NCBI RefSeq assembly: GCF_000002995.4
Contig: NW_025062478.1
Span: 10,784,001-10,848,000 of the forward strand
Reading direction: 5' to 3'
DNA length: 64,000 nt
From: Brugia malayi
Lineage: Eukaryota > Nematoda > Chromadorea > Rhabditida > Onchocercidae
Positions 30,001 to 42,378 of the stretch are shown in pieces. The notes beneath the pieces are model-generated. The model had not been told where the DNA came from. It did no database searches and saw nothing but the letters and a program-made list of their open reading frames with translations. Within the stretch, counting starts at the first letter, position 1. Each line of letters opens with the position of its first letter. The position numbers were made by a program, and so were the translations under genes.

Positions 30001-31144
30001 TATCGGAAAAATGGAATCAGGTGTTTTAGTTAAAGGCCAAACGTTAACAGTTATGCCAAATAGGGTTAGTTATGTAGAAGGACTGATGATGTGTTTTGTT
30101 TGTAACATTCAAGCCATATTTTATGCTGGCACATTTTTTATGTTTTATAAAAAAGAAAATTTGAAGAGTTTTAGTCAATGGAAACTTTTAGACAAGCATT
30201 CAAGTAATTCAACTGTGGTCGGATGACGTGGAAGTTGACAAAGTGGTTTCTGGTGATAATGTGAAGCTAAAGTTGAAGGGAATTGAAGATAATGACATTT
30301 TGCCCGGTTTTGTGTTGTGCTCTCCAGATGCACTATGTCACGTGGGAAGAGTTTTTGATGCTGAAGTAAGATTTTTCCTCCATTTTATGGAACAACTTTC
30401 TTAGGTATCTTCGACAATGGACTTCTTTGAATTTCTCATCTTTTCTTTTTATATATAAAGAAAAGTAAGCTTCAGTTTTGATTTATACTATACTGTTATC
30501 TCCTTGTTTTCAGGTTGTTATTCTGGATCATAAATCAATAATCGCGTCTGGTTATTCTTGTGTGCTACATATCCAATCGGCAACTGAAGAAGTTATCGTG
30601 AAGGTTTGTTTCATCGGTGCAACCGTTTAAAATGTTTGGGAATTTTGAAGCTAAGAAACTAAATTGATGAGTGCATTATTCAAAATCCCGCACTTTTAAA
30701 GTAACTACATGAAGCTATATTTATTATTGAACGAGCGGATTACTAAATTAGGGAACATTTATTTTTTTTTTAAAGCCTAGATTTTTTCCGATTGGAAAAT
30801 AATTTTTATATTTTGTTTGAGGATATTATCTTAACTATTTCGTTATAAAAGGCGCAATTCACATCGTGGAATGAGCTTTTTAAGAAGAATTACTGCAGCC
30901 TTTCAACATTTTCTTAATAATCTTGTTTTATTTATAGGCAGTAATTTGTACAATTGACAAGAAAACAGGAAATAAGGTGAGAGCAAGATTCGTGAAGCAA
31001 GATGAAAAGTGTATAATGCGGTTGGAAAGTTCAGAATCATTCTGTCTTGAAGCATTCAAAAACTTTCCACAAATGGGACGTTTTACGCTACGAGATGAAG
31101 GCAAAACAATAGCTATTGGGAAAGTGCTGAAAGTTGTAGAATGA
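27083..31144 (+). CDS. erfa-3: Eukaryotic peptide chain release factor GTP-binding subunit eRF3
   Basis: eRF3 is the GTPase partner of eRF1 that drives stop-codon-dependent peptide release on cytosolic ribosomes. Exons: 27083-27440, 27716-27813, 28008-28158, 28353-28512, 28810-28990, 29213-29367, 29448-29594, 29758-29854, 29984-30064, 30192-30365, 30514-30603, 30938-31144; 632 aa, similar to long animal GSPT forms. Residues 9-20 form a PAM2 motif ([12 protein letters not shown]) for binding poly(A)-binding protein, followed by a Pro/Gln-rich region and an acidic linker. GTPase motifs: GHVDAGKST (G1, about 215), DAPGHKSF (G3), NKMDDP (G4), and VSGLTGAFL. Domains 2 and 3 follow, ending in [20 protein letters not shown]. 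The 3' boundary of intron 4 is anomalous: the conserved junction RESW/YLSW requires an intron ending TTTTCG (28808-28809). A canonical TAG at 28787-28788 would insert seven residues. Confidence 0.93.
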
Positions 31145-32157
31145 TCGTGTGATGACGTTTAACATTCACATCGATTTTTAATGTTGATTTGTCTGAATAT
31201 GATGAGGCAGACTTTTAGTATTGTTTTTCATTTTCAGTTTTCAGTGTAGTAACGGCAATGATAAGTAATGAAGCCAAAAGCTTTCTTTGAGGAGGTAGTA
31301 TTTTAACTTGACTGCTTGCTCCTTTCCAATGTTTGTCCGGAGTATCTGGACATCCTTCCATCATTTCTAGGCAATGAGGTTAAACATATGGGAAGCTCAT
31401 CTTTTGTAAACCCTGTACTGTTTGTGTAGCAAGTACTTGTAAAGTGCTAAGCTCAACACTAATCTTGTACATCTTTAATAAGTCATTCTTTAGCTCCTTC
31501 AGCTTGATTCTATTACATTTTTAAAACATGTAAGCGAGTTGATAAGTTAAGTTAACCCCAACGGCGAATTTTCCGTAAATTCATTGGTCTTCACAACCTA
31601 TTTTTCAAAATACAGAAGAGCTATATGAATTATGATATTAGAAGGAGCTGTACTGTTTCTCATGCTGAAGAGAAGTAGTTCTAGTCGATATCATCAAGAT
31701 TTGTTAATTCATCCAAACTAAATGTTCCATAGCTGATGAATTGTTGATGAAGAAAAGAAAATTCAAAGAGCACTTTTCCACTAATTGTTAATTGTTCATT
31801 TTGTTATGTCTACTTTCCTTTATACTGTCGAACTTATAGTGATGAGAGAATTTTCTTTCGCATTAAAGGAATTTAAGAGGAAAGATTTATATGCAAAACA
31901 ATTTATACTGACAAATGAAAACGCTAAACTTCGCGAGTTTTTTTCTTTTTTTTTGAAAGTTTCTTAGACATTTATATGTGAACACCGAGTAATTTCATAC
32001 CTTCATATTAGCTTTTACGAAATGTGAATTAGAATACCGGCAGCACTATGAGTGAGATGATAGATACATTGCATATGTCTTTATAGCAATATACCAGGAA
32101 TAAACTAAACGAAACAAATCCGCATAGGGATTTTGCGGAAGTCATAAGATGCTTGTT
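31145..32157. other. Convergent 3' intergenic region eRF3 / mRPL1
   Basis: Both genes end towards this 1-kb AT-rich stretch, which presumably carries the 3' UTRs. An AATAAA occurs at about 32099. The open frame at 31785-31967 has no recognisable features. Confidence 0.45.
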
Positions 32158-35100
32158 TCACTGAGCCTCAGCACTAGATGACAAGGCTTCAGAATTGTCG
32201 CTCTTCGCAGATTCTAGTCCTTTCTTCTTTTTCTTCATTCGTTTTCCAATCTCAAAAGGATATAGTAAATAATTATTGGAGTTGCGATGGAAATAAGTTA
32301 TGAAACTTAAGTTCATGAAAGACGACGTCACTCACTTTTTCAATTTCTTGTTCTGTTGGGATTGGCAAAAATGGATTAACATCGAGAGCAAAGTGAGCAT
32401 CACCAGGTATTACCATAATTAATGCGCGATTGATGAATGGTCCTAAAAAACGGTGAAGATGGAGACAATGACTAATTTAGCTGATCATTCTTGAACGATA
32501 GGATAAAAAGTAATTATTGTACAAATAGGTAAGGTATGAATATTATGAACTGGGGTTGACTGATATTCATACCCATTATATAGTCACATTTTAATATAAC
32601 TGTAATTTCTCTCAAATGAAAAATGGTGAAGAATTATAGTCAAATTGAAAATATCACTTAGCTTACTGTTTGCTTACCTAAAGCAGGATTTCGATGTTTA
32701 CATAAAGCTTCAATAACAGCTGCAATATTTGCCTTTAATTCATCATCGTTCATTGCTAACTGAAACTGATAATGCAATTTTTGAACACGTCAAAATTGAG
32801 TACACATTTATTTTAAAATTGCCTTAAGTGCAGTACTATGCAAATATATCTTATACAACAATTTAACTTACTCGTCCTATTACGGTATCACAGAGACCCC
32901 AAACCGGCATGATCGGATCACCTCGAATTGATAATTTTATACCATTCTTAAATTTACCGATGATTTCTTGGAAGTCATCACCAAGACCACCTGAGAAAAG
33001 AAATTCTATATAAAATAAGATATAAAAATTTATGTCACTATTAGAAGTTATCTGAAAAAGAAAAAAATCATATTATTATTTGAATGTCCTGAAATGAATA
33101 AAAATGTATTCATCCTTTTCAATAAAAAAAAAAAAAAAAAAAAGGTAGAAGTGACAAAGATTACAGTAACCAATTGTAGGTCTCTGATTAACAGCTAAGA
33201 CGATGTTAATTTAAAATATTAAAATACAGTCACGTACCATTGATTTTATTTGGAAAACGTGATCTTAAAATTCCTCGTAAGGGAAGAATACTGGAAGCCA
33301 TATCAGTATGTGCAACACAGAAGTCATAATCATCAATGCGAAACATTCCTTTGATAATCTAAAATTAATTAGTTTTAAAGCGTACTTAAACGACTCTTCA
33401 AAAAAAAATTTAATAATCACACCAAAATTATTAGCGTAAGTCAATTCTTCATTCGTAGAGATATAGTGCTCTTTCTCATTTACCATAAATTGTGTGAGAG
33501 TTCACTTTTTTTTCCATGGAAGTTTTCAATTTTTTTATCCTTTACTATGGAGAAATCGTCTTGGAATAAACTTTGTGAGAATATTATATATGTTCTATCA
33601 CAAACAGTATAGCTCCTTTTAGAAATTACAACGAAAATCACTGGTATACAAATAAATATATGTGCAAGAATGAAATTCAAATCAAAAATCTCTAAGATTT
33701 CAATTCTTAATCAACAATCTCAAGTTCTATTAATTCAACTATCCATAATTATCCTTTTTGTGTTATTCCTATAACAACTACAGCCATACCAAACTTTTAT
33801 TATCAAACCTTTTTAATCATATCTGGGCCGAGTGCAATTTCAGCACCGGCTTCGACGGCGGCATCCCGATTATGTTGTTCATATGCAAATGCCAATATTG
33901 TTCGCTTCTCGTTATGTTTAAATGGATAAGGAATTGGTACTAACTCTTCGGAATCGGCAACCATTTTAGTCTAAAAAGAAAATTTTAAGATTAGTTTGAA
34001 ATGAGAAAAAGCGATAAAACTATGACGAAATATGCACACCAATATTCAAAATGAACCTTTCTTTCCGTCGTCATATTAAGTTCCATACGTAAACGAATAC
34101 GTGCGTTCGGATTATTGTAAATGGATGGTTGCTGCATTTCCCTGTCAATTTACCAAAAAAAAATAATTTAACCTTGAAAACAAAAAGCATTATAAGTATT
34201 TTATTTAAACAACTATAAGGTTGTGCTTCAGAAGAGCGAATATATCGGTGTCTTGGAACAACATAGCAGAATAAGCAGTAAATAGGTTTATCAGTAACTG
34301 CATAAGACCAGTTTATCAAAGAAAATAAATGAAATAAAAGTGATAAACTCTTTAATTTTAATTACCTAATCACAATATGGAAGCTTTAATCTAAATTGTA
34401 AGAATTTTAAAACCTCGGCGTAAGCAAATGTATAAAAAAAGTGACTCTAAAGAATTCCAAATCAATAATTGATTAATTATGACTAATTTAAGCTGATAAG
34501 ACAGAATTATTTTCTAACCTATGCATTTGAAGTGCTTCTGAAACTGAGTAATACTGAGTTTTGTAAGCACTTCGGATAAAAATATTTGTGGTTGGCTTAT
34601 CTGGTAAATGTGCTTCCTTCGCTGGATTCAACCGACCAGGAAACTGTTCCGAAATGGAGGTCCTAAAAAGAATAACCAAATATAGCTTTTCTATAATATC
34701 ACTCAACTCTCTTTTATCCTAATTGAATTAGTTCTCAGGAAAGATGAAAAAAAAAAAAAAAAAATTTCACATGTGTTTCATTCTTGAGATTTGGATCCTC
34801 TGCATGAAAGTGTATTTTTTCCGCTCCGCTTCTTTTGCTTCTCGTTTCAATCGTCTTTCCTGGCGCTCCTGTTTAGTAAGCGCACGTTTCAGATTACGTT
34901 TACGTCCTACAAATCAATAGACAGATTAATTGCTGTATTATTCTTATTTGTGTAACTGGGATGGGAGGGGGGGGGGGGGGGGGAGAGGGGGGAGTGGGAG
35001 GAAATCAACTAGCTTGCGAAATCTTTTAAATACGTAAAATTAAAAAATGCATACTAGAAAAAAGTAAATGGAGTGAAACTTAATTCAGGTACGTGTACTA

Positions 35101-35325
35101 TTTAAAGAAATTCAAAACCTATACTAAAATACTATGAAAATAAAAAAATTCGAAATGCTTCCTTCTCATCGGATCATTCAAAATTACAGTAAATATTTCT
35201 TCACCTCGGTACTGCTGTAAGCTATAGATCGACGGAAGTAGTAAGCAGAATTCCGGATGTCCTATTACTGCCTTATTGCTACTACATGCAGCCCATATTA
35301 TTCCATTACTTATTGACGAAAGCAT
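32158..35325 (-). CDS. mrpl-1: Mitochondrial large-subunit ribosomal protein L1 (uL1m)
   Basis: A component of the L1 stalk of the mitochondrial ribosome. Exons on the minus strand: 35325-35205, 34906-34771, 34662-34519, 34141-34057, 33970-33809, 33358-33238, 32990-32872, 32759-32678, 32442-32336, 32250-32158; 389 aa. The N-terminal 40 residues contain no strong acidic cluster and can act as a mitochondrial presequence; a basic R/K-rich segment (about 41-70) follows. Family blocks: TTNIFIRSAYKTQYYSVSEAL, NARIRLRMELNM, VPIPYPFKHNEKRTILAF, RDAAVEAGAEIALGPDMIKK, DDYDFCVAHTDMASSILPLR, FPNKINGGLGDDFQEIIGKF, LKANIAAVIEALCKHRNPAL, then GPFINRALIMVIPGDAHFALD and a short Lys/Ser tail. A TTTTAG ending 18 bases before the ATG is a candidate SL acceptor. 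Intron 1 contains a pure G run on the plus strand. Confidence 0.92.
34958..35011 (+). repeat. G-rich simple repeat with a 17-G run
   Basis: Within intron 1 of mrpl-1 the plus strand carries 17 consecutive Gs (34967-34983) flanked by further GGG and GGGG blocks, and so can form a G-quadruplex. On the transcribed (minus-sense) RNA it is C-rich. Confidence 0.9.
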
Positions 35326-38300
35326 AGCTTTGCAACAGCACTCCTAAAATTATGCAATTATTTTTACAAAATTATTAGCTTTAAAAAACAAATTATCCAA
35401 TCTCTTTTACTTCATGTTTTTTTACTTCGAAGTATGCTACTACAATTTGTTGATCATCAGGCAAGATAGTCCGAAATAGATTATCTAATATCAGGAATAG
35501 ATAATTCAGAACTTTCTCATATCCATGCCAAAAGTAATCAGTCTTGATAAAACTCCCAATTTCCAATTAACATCGTTCCTTCCAAAAAAAAAAAACCTTT
35601 TTTTCTCAATAAAATTAGAGAAATGTATATACACACAGCTAAAATTAAGCAAACACCTGTTTCATATATCATCTCCAGCATGCCTAACATTTGCATCTTG
35701 AGAATGTTATTTGTTTGAGTAGTTCAACTTTAGTTCATTCAACTTCGAATAGTTCAAACTTAATTGAGTAGTTCAAATTCTGTTTGAGTAATTGGATTAG
35801 CAATAATCAATACTGCATTCAAACCAAAAGTACTTTTTGTCAGAAAATAACCTCGTTTAAATGTTTTATTAATTATAACGATCAATAAAACATACAATTT
35901 ATAACAAAGAAACAAGAAATGATAGAAATTAAACAATTTATCTGCTATGGAAAGGTAAACCCGTCACAAAAAGGGTCTATCCATAATTTCAAGTACGATT
36001 AAATCATAACGAGAGGACAAGTTATCCATCCCTTTCCTAGTACCACTCAAGTAAGGTTTTCTAATTCATTGGTGAATTTTCGAGGCATTAGTTTTTAAAA
36101 TGAATTCTAAAATTATTCAAAAAAAAAAAAAAAAACATTCTTTACATGCTATCCACTCTTTTAGCTCCTTTAACTCCTGCCATTTTAACTATTAAAATAC
36201 ACCAATACATTTTCCTTCATTTCTCTTCTAACAGAATCTGATGTCTCACAAATTTGTAGCTTGCATAATACATTTGAAGCAAAAATCAATTAAATGTAGT
36301 AAAATGAACAAAAGTGATAATTATTATCAGTATATCACTATCAACAAGCAATAAATAGAATTTCAATACAGCATACTGTATGAAATAGTTGCGATTTAAA
36401 TCACTTGTCTGGAAAGAAAAGTAGTATCGCATACCTCCATCCAGAGTATTATGAGGTGCACATAAGGTCATGATGAGATATCTACTATCCTCTACTAGGA
36501 AAATATATTTTTTAAAACTTTGCACCGTAATTCTTATCTTTTCCATCATTTATTTGATTGAACAAGAAAATAATAAATGAATCCTTGTGATTATCACTCT
36601 TGTCACCAAATAAGCGAGATGAATAGAAAATTCGTCGGACTCATTTTCCTTAATAGGCAATTCAAAGAATTTGATAAAAAGAAAAAGAAGCAAAATGGAT
36701 GTTTATAAATCCTTAAAAGCATTTATGATCTCAATTTGGCATACTTTTTTTCTGGAAAATCAAACGAACTGCTATGCTATCATAAAATAGTTCGCTTCAA
36801 AGCACAATAAGGAGAATTCTAAGAATGCAACACTCGAAAAGCATTATCATAAATAAAAAAGCATGAAGTGCTATTTTCTTCAATGAAATGCTCTAGGCAT
36901 TAAAACAAATGTTAAATTCAAGGCTACAATTAGTTGTAAGACAGCTTAAGAACAATAACAACATTGGCAGGATTAATTTTGCATAAGTTGCAGGAAGAGT
37001 GTATCCCAAATTAACTGCAACTTTTTTGAAAGATGGTCAAACAAGGAAGAGTTATTAAACTTCAAAAGTGAAAAGTGAAATATTAACGACCCAAGTCACA
37101 TGATGTCTCAAATACTTCAAGACACTAGTGAAGTTGTTCGATGCTTTGACGTGCATTATGCATGTAAAATCGTCAAGAAGAGCTCATACAGAAATATAAT
37201 CTAACTTAAATAAATCGAAAGTTAATAATGAACTGTCCTAGTGAACAACACAACTCTTAGGTTTGTTTTATTCGAAAAACTCTGAGTACTGAAAGCACAG
37301 GTAAACAGCTCAAGTTTTCAAGTTTACCTAGGATAAGATGAAAAAGAACTCACCGAGAAAGAAGTTCTGCAACATGCATTAATTTAAATTACAATCAAAT
37401 AACAATCCGAAAAGCAAACATTTTCATCTTAAAAGCTCAACAATCACCACGAAGCAAGAAAAGTTACAGCTCTTTTTTTTTGAAACAAGAAAGAGAGAGA
37501 GCTGTTTGAATGAAAGATGGGATATACTGAAAGAGAAACGTACGTATTGCCTTGAATTAAAAAACCCGGAAAGCGCAGTTTTTTTTTTCCTTTTCTTAAT
37601 TAAAATAAATCCAAAGAATAAAAAGAAAAGTCAAAAAAGGAAAAATCTATTATCAGCAAAAACGAAAGCAATGTGATCGTGTAGTACACCGTGTGTTTTG
37701 ATGATATCTGATTCTGATGAATGGAAGAGATCCTAACAAACGTGCAGTGGAGAGAGACGGTTACTACAGAATAGTAGGTGAGTCACCAACCAACATCCTT
37801 TTAATCACTATCATATAAGCCTTAAAAATATTGATAAAAACACGTTTTTATCCTTCTCTTTTTTTGACTCTATCATTTTTGCATCAAAACACATGGAAAT
37901 TTGTATTATCACCAGGATGCTATATTATCCTTCCTTTATATTGCTAACTTAAGATTAATTTACCCGTTTCAAATAAGTAGCAAGAAGTGCAGTAAAATAA
38001 AAAAATATATATATATGAGGATTTTTAGCGGATGAGAATGAAGAAGATACACTGTGCAAAACTCATAGTGGAACTACTGACTTGGATCCTGAAGTGTTTG
38101 CCACAGCAAAATGTCTACCAGTCTAAATGTCAGCAACAATTCAACTAATTAAATTGCTTAAAAAAGTAACTTGATGGATGATAGTGAATTCCCTCCTTTC
38201 AGAATGATTCATAAAAGATTCTGCCCGCATTTGATCGATGAATTAAGCAAAACGACGAGGATGAATTAAGCAAATAACCATATAAGCATGACTGACACCT

Positions 38301-38480
38301 AAATTTTCACGGCTACTTTTTTTAAAAGCACCAGATCATAATGGAATGATCGGCAAACTAGTTATTGATTAAAAAGTTGCAAATTAATTAAAAAAGCAAT
38401 AATGATAACAAAATAAGTAATTCAAAGTAAGGAGTGCAATAACGAATGACTGGAAGGAACAAAGAGAGAAAGAGGATAAT
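35326..38480. other. Intergenic, mrpl-1 5' flank and rap-2 3' flank
   Basis: No gene is firmly supported. A minus-strand open frame at 36286-36549 begins with a coding-looking stretch (MMEKIRITVQSFKKYIFLVE) and passes a donor-like GGAG/GTATGC, but I see no partner exon. The rest is AT-rich and includes the presumed rap-2 3' UTR. Confidence 0.45.
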
Positions 38481-40092
38481 TTACAGCACTGTACAACATC
38501 CCTGATTCTGCTTGATGCGTGCATTCTGAACATAATTCATCTCACGTACAATTTCGGCAAATACAGTATTCACATTATGTGCACTCTTTGCTGAGCATTC
38601 CGTGAATGGACATGACCAATATTCTGCTAAACCAAGACCATCTTCTGTACGTACCTGAAAAGCAAGAATTGTAAAGTGAGAAAAAAAAAAAAAAAATGGC
38701 ATTTATAAGGTAACAAACAATTTTATATCATTCCAAACTAACTCTGGTAAGAAAACATAAGAACATGCAGAGAGTAAATAAAGATCTAGAGAAGATTATA
38801 TATACTGAACTGATGAAAAAGTTTGCGGCATCCAAGTCAATTCATGGAAAATATTTACCTGCCGTTGATGAATTAGGTCACATTTGTTACCAACCAATAA
38901 AATAGGCACTTGATCGGTACCCTAAAACTAATGTTTCAAATAATATGATTCATTGTTTATTGCTTAGTTGCATTTTCTATACTAAGTTATTGATGATGTA
39001 TAAGTTATTCATCCCATAATGAGTTATTTATCTCATCGCTTCGAAACAAAGTTTTTTTTCTTTTTTTTTTTAATGTTCTATTGACTTCATAGTAGCAGTG
39101 AACAATATATGAATGTAGGAAGAATTCGGGTAGTGTTGGAATTTTAGTGAGAAAAAATTGTTGAATATCGACCATTGTTAATTTATGTTTTGGTCCTAAC
39201 TAGTTTAAAGATTCACCTTGACTCTAACAATTTGTTCACGCATTGTTTTGATGTCATGAAATGTTTGTTGACTTGTTATTGAATACACCACCACAAAGCC
39301 TTGTCCATTTTTAATATATAGATCACGCATCGATGCAAACTGTTCTGTACCCGCGGTATCCAAAATTTCCAGCACACATGGCTGACCATCTACCTGAAAC
39401 TTTCATTTTTCATAATGAACTAAGTATTATTCGTTTTCAACAATGATTTGGTGACCGAATCCAGCAGCGCCTTTTGGAAAACATTAGCTGCTTTAATTTC
39501 ACATTACATCTCAATATTTGGTATTCCTTTTCTGAAAATGAGAAATTTCTCTTTTAGTTCATAAGAATTTTTGAAACATTTAATTTGATTTCTGAAAAAA
39601 GTGAGTTTGCACGACCACCCATAAATGAGTAATCCTAAACTCTATATACTTTGATTTCAAAAAGTCTGAATCTACGACATTTTTGAGAGATTGGAATAAA
39701 TCGGCCAATAAAATACAGAAACTACAAAAAATGTTGAGGCTTAACTTTTTCCTACTCTCACTTTCTCTAAAATTAAAGAAAACATTGAAAAAACCTCAAT
39801 TTCTTTCCGATAAAAGTCCTCAATTGTCGGGTCATATTTTTCGATAAATGTATTCGAAACAAATTGAACGGTTAGAGCTGATTTACCAACACCTCCGCTT
39901 CCGAGTACCACTACCTGATAAGGTTATCATCGTGTATTATTACATATTAAGTGACAACTGGTTAAAGATAATGATTGTATCTTTTTTATTAAAATCATTG
40001 ATGTGAATTATTACGATGCTTTCAGTCCCAATTTAAATTTTTATTAATAAAATTAAAGATAGTCTAAAAATCTTCACCTTGAACTCGCGCAT
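38481..40092 (-). CDS. rap-2: Rap2 family small GTPase
   Basis: A membrane-anchored Ras-like switch. Exons on the minus strand: 40092-40078, 39914-39795, 39393-39217, 38921-38859, 38654-38481; 182 aa. All introns are phase 0, and the first coding exon holds only five codons (MREFK). G1 is GSGGVGKS (residues 10-17). The effector loop YDPTIEDFY carries Phe39, the residue that separates Rap2 from Rap1. [16 protein letters not shown] has the Rap Thr61 where Ras has Gln. NKCD is the guanine-specificity motif and CSAK the G5 motif. The C-terminus QGCCTVL is a CAAX box (CTVL) predicted to be geranylgeranylated, with an adjacent Cys suited to palmitoylation. Confidence 0.96.
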
Positions 40093-40879
40093 ACTCCGGT
40101 AGGATAACGAAACAGGATGGGACAGATCTCATTCAATGTAACTCGACAATACCTATCTCTGTAATTGTCAGATGGATTGTTATAACAAAATAAATTTTTT
40201 TTTAAAAATGCGCAATTGGTAAATAAGGCAGTTTAAAACAAACAGATAAATATAATTTTCAAGAAACTGTATTCTATGGGTAATGTCATTTTGATCCACG
40301 CAATTAATAAAGTAATACACAAATTAATTCAGGAGAGGCAAGCGAAAATTGGGAAAGCAAAAAAAGAAACTGGAAATTTCATCGTGTTATAACACGATGA
40401 AGATGATTCGAGTTGATGACTCATCTCAAATGATAAAGTGATATCGAAATTTGATAGCAATCTAGGACAAAACTAATTTGTGAACAACAGTTGCTCATTA
40501 CTGATAATACCAATATCACTTGTTATCTCTGATACAGTAGTAATGGATATTAGAGACATCATACAGCCAGAAGGAATTTTTTTTTTTTGAGGTTTTTAGA
40601 TTGAGATCCAATGAAAAGATATGGCCAACACTAACCGTTATGTAATTCCATCAGTAGTGAAAACATAAAGAAATGTGAGGAAATGCATGAATCATTCACA
40701 GAAAATAGATAATTCTGGAGAAAATAAGAGATATCTGTGTAAACCTTTGGCTCCGAAAAAATTTTAAATTGTCTGAAATTAATTTCAGAGTAAATTTCAA
40801 TTATTGTAACGTTTTAAGCAGACTTTTAAGCAGTACGATCAATGGGCTAACAAGAAAATGGTTGGCTTACTGAGAAAGC

Positions 40880-41722
40880 TTATCTAAATGAAAGATTGGA
40901 AGTGATGCAAAGAAAGTAGGTTTTGAAGGAGAGAGAAAGAGAGGGAGAGGGAGGGAGGGGAAGAGATGGACAGCTAAAGATACTGTACGGTTTAACGGAA
41001 TAATAATTGACTGGAAGTTGAGAAGAATTACAGGGAGTATGCCTCGTAGTGATTACAGTAATTGAGAGTATAAGAAAGGCAGATGAAAACGAAGAGAGAA
41101 CGTTGGAGAAGAAGGAACAGAAACGTAAGTGTCTCGGGAAAAGCACTTTCTTGAAATGTGAAACGGGCAATTTGCCTATGTTATAGGTTAGTGCACAAGT
41201 TGCGATGAAGTTTGTAATGTAAAGGAGATGGTGCCGGGTTAAAATGGTGAAAGGGATAAGTGGGACTGCATTCCGGTATTTGTCTAATCTGGTAGCAACC
41301 GGGCCGGAAAGGACGGAAAGATAAGACAAGACGGAGGAGAGACAAATATATTGAAACAATAGCAATTTATTTTCAAATATTTCTGCACGAATTGAGTAGA
41401 AGAAAAAGCTTTTGTTGGCTGTATAAATGGGATGATGAATAGACAGGAATTGAGGGAGAGAAAGGAAGAGGAAAAGATCGTACGGCTGAGCAAATGATTG
41501 ATATTTCATATTGTCTGTGCTTAACCAAAATTGTTGGAGAAAGTTGATGGTGCAATTAGAGAGTGGCAAAATAAGCAGGGAACATAGATTTTCTGCTTTA
41601 AAATGCTGGGAGGAAAACGGAAGATGAAATTGTTCGATTAGCTCTCCCGCGGGAAATAGCTGCCGTGAAAGAAAGCGGGCAATTTGATAGCTCAGTTGCC
41701 CGCTTTCTTGAATTAACTTCAT
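40880..41722 (-). other. 280-codon uninterrupted open frame, doubtful as a gene
   Basis: A frame of 280 codons from ATG at 41722 is the longest in the window, in a region less AT-rich than its surroundings. The predicted product is Leu/Ser/Phe/Ile-rich, with hydrophobic stretches and no recognisable domain. Its minus-strand sense is CT-rich at the 3' end (a GA microsatellite on the plus strand), which suppresses stop codons by composition, so chance is possible. It lies 0.8 kb upstream of rap-2 on the same strand and could overlap its 5' UTR. Confidence 0.2.
41669..41709. repeat. Perfect 14-bp GC-rich hairpin
   Basis: AAGAAAGCGGGCAA (41669-41682) is followed after 13 bases by its exact reverse complement (41696-41709). 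A stem with a GCGGGC core is exceptional in this AT-rich sequence. Confidence 0.85.
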
Positions 41723-42330
41723 TGAAAACTACCACAGAATGCAATATTTTATCATCGTATTTAGCCACTTTTAGTGCTTTTCCTACTTCATTCCGATATG
41801 TTTTGATGAATCGCGAGGCTTTGAGGAATGTAAGTGAAATATGAATAAGCCTATGAGAAATTTGTAACTTTGGAGAGAGATAAAGTAACTTAAACATAGC
41901 TATTTAGACAAAAGCAGAAGAAATAGCCGCATGACAAAAGAAGAGTAGAAAGAGAGAGAAATTACCAGCTTGATAATTGTTTTAAAATTTCTAGGAAAGT
42001 TATGAAGTCGATGAATGTACTACAAAGAAGCAAACCATAAAGAATCAGAATTTTGGACGCCAGAGATAGAAAGATAAAATTTGCGAATCTGTATTGTTGC
42101 TATTGAGAAGATGTAAATAACTGTTATAACTTTTGTTAGTTCATTAACCACTTTATAATATATGAATAAAACTCTGAATGAAATAATGACTCCACAGTGT
42201 AACGTCAAATTGTCACGCATTCCAAAGTGCATGGTGATAACAGGATGCTTTGTTAGACTATTTTACAAAGATTTTTGTTGTAAGCAACTTCAAATAATCT
42301 TACCACATTTATACAATAATTTAACATTCA

Positions 42331-42378
42331 GTGATGATGATAATGATGATGACGATGATGGTGGTGATAGTAGTGATA
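42331..42378. repeat. GAT-rich microsatellite
   Basis: Imperfect GAT trinucleotide repeats with GGT and AGT variants. Confidence 0.75.
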
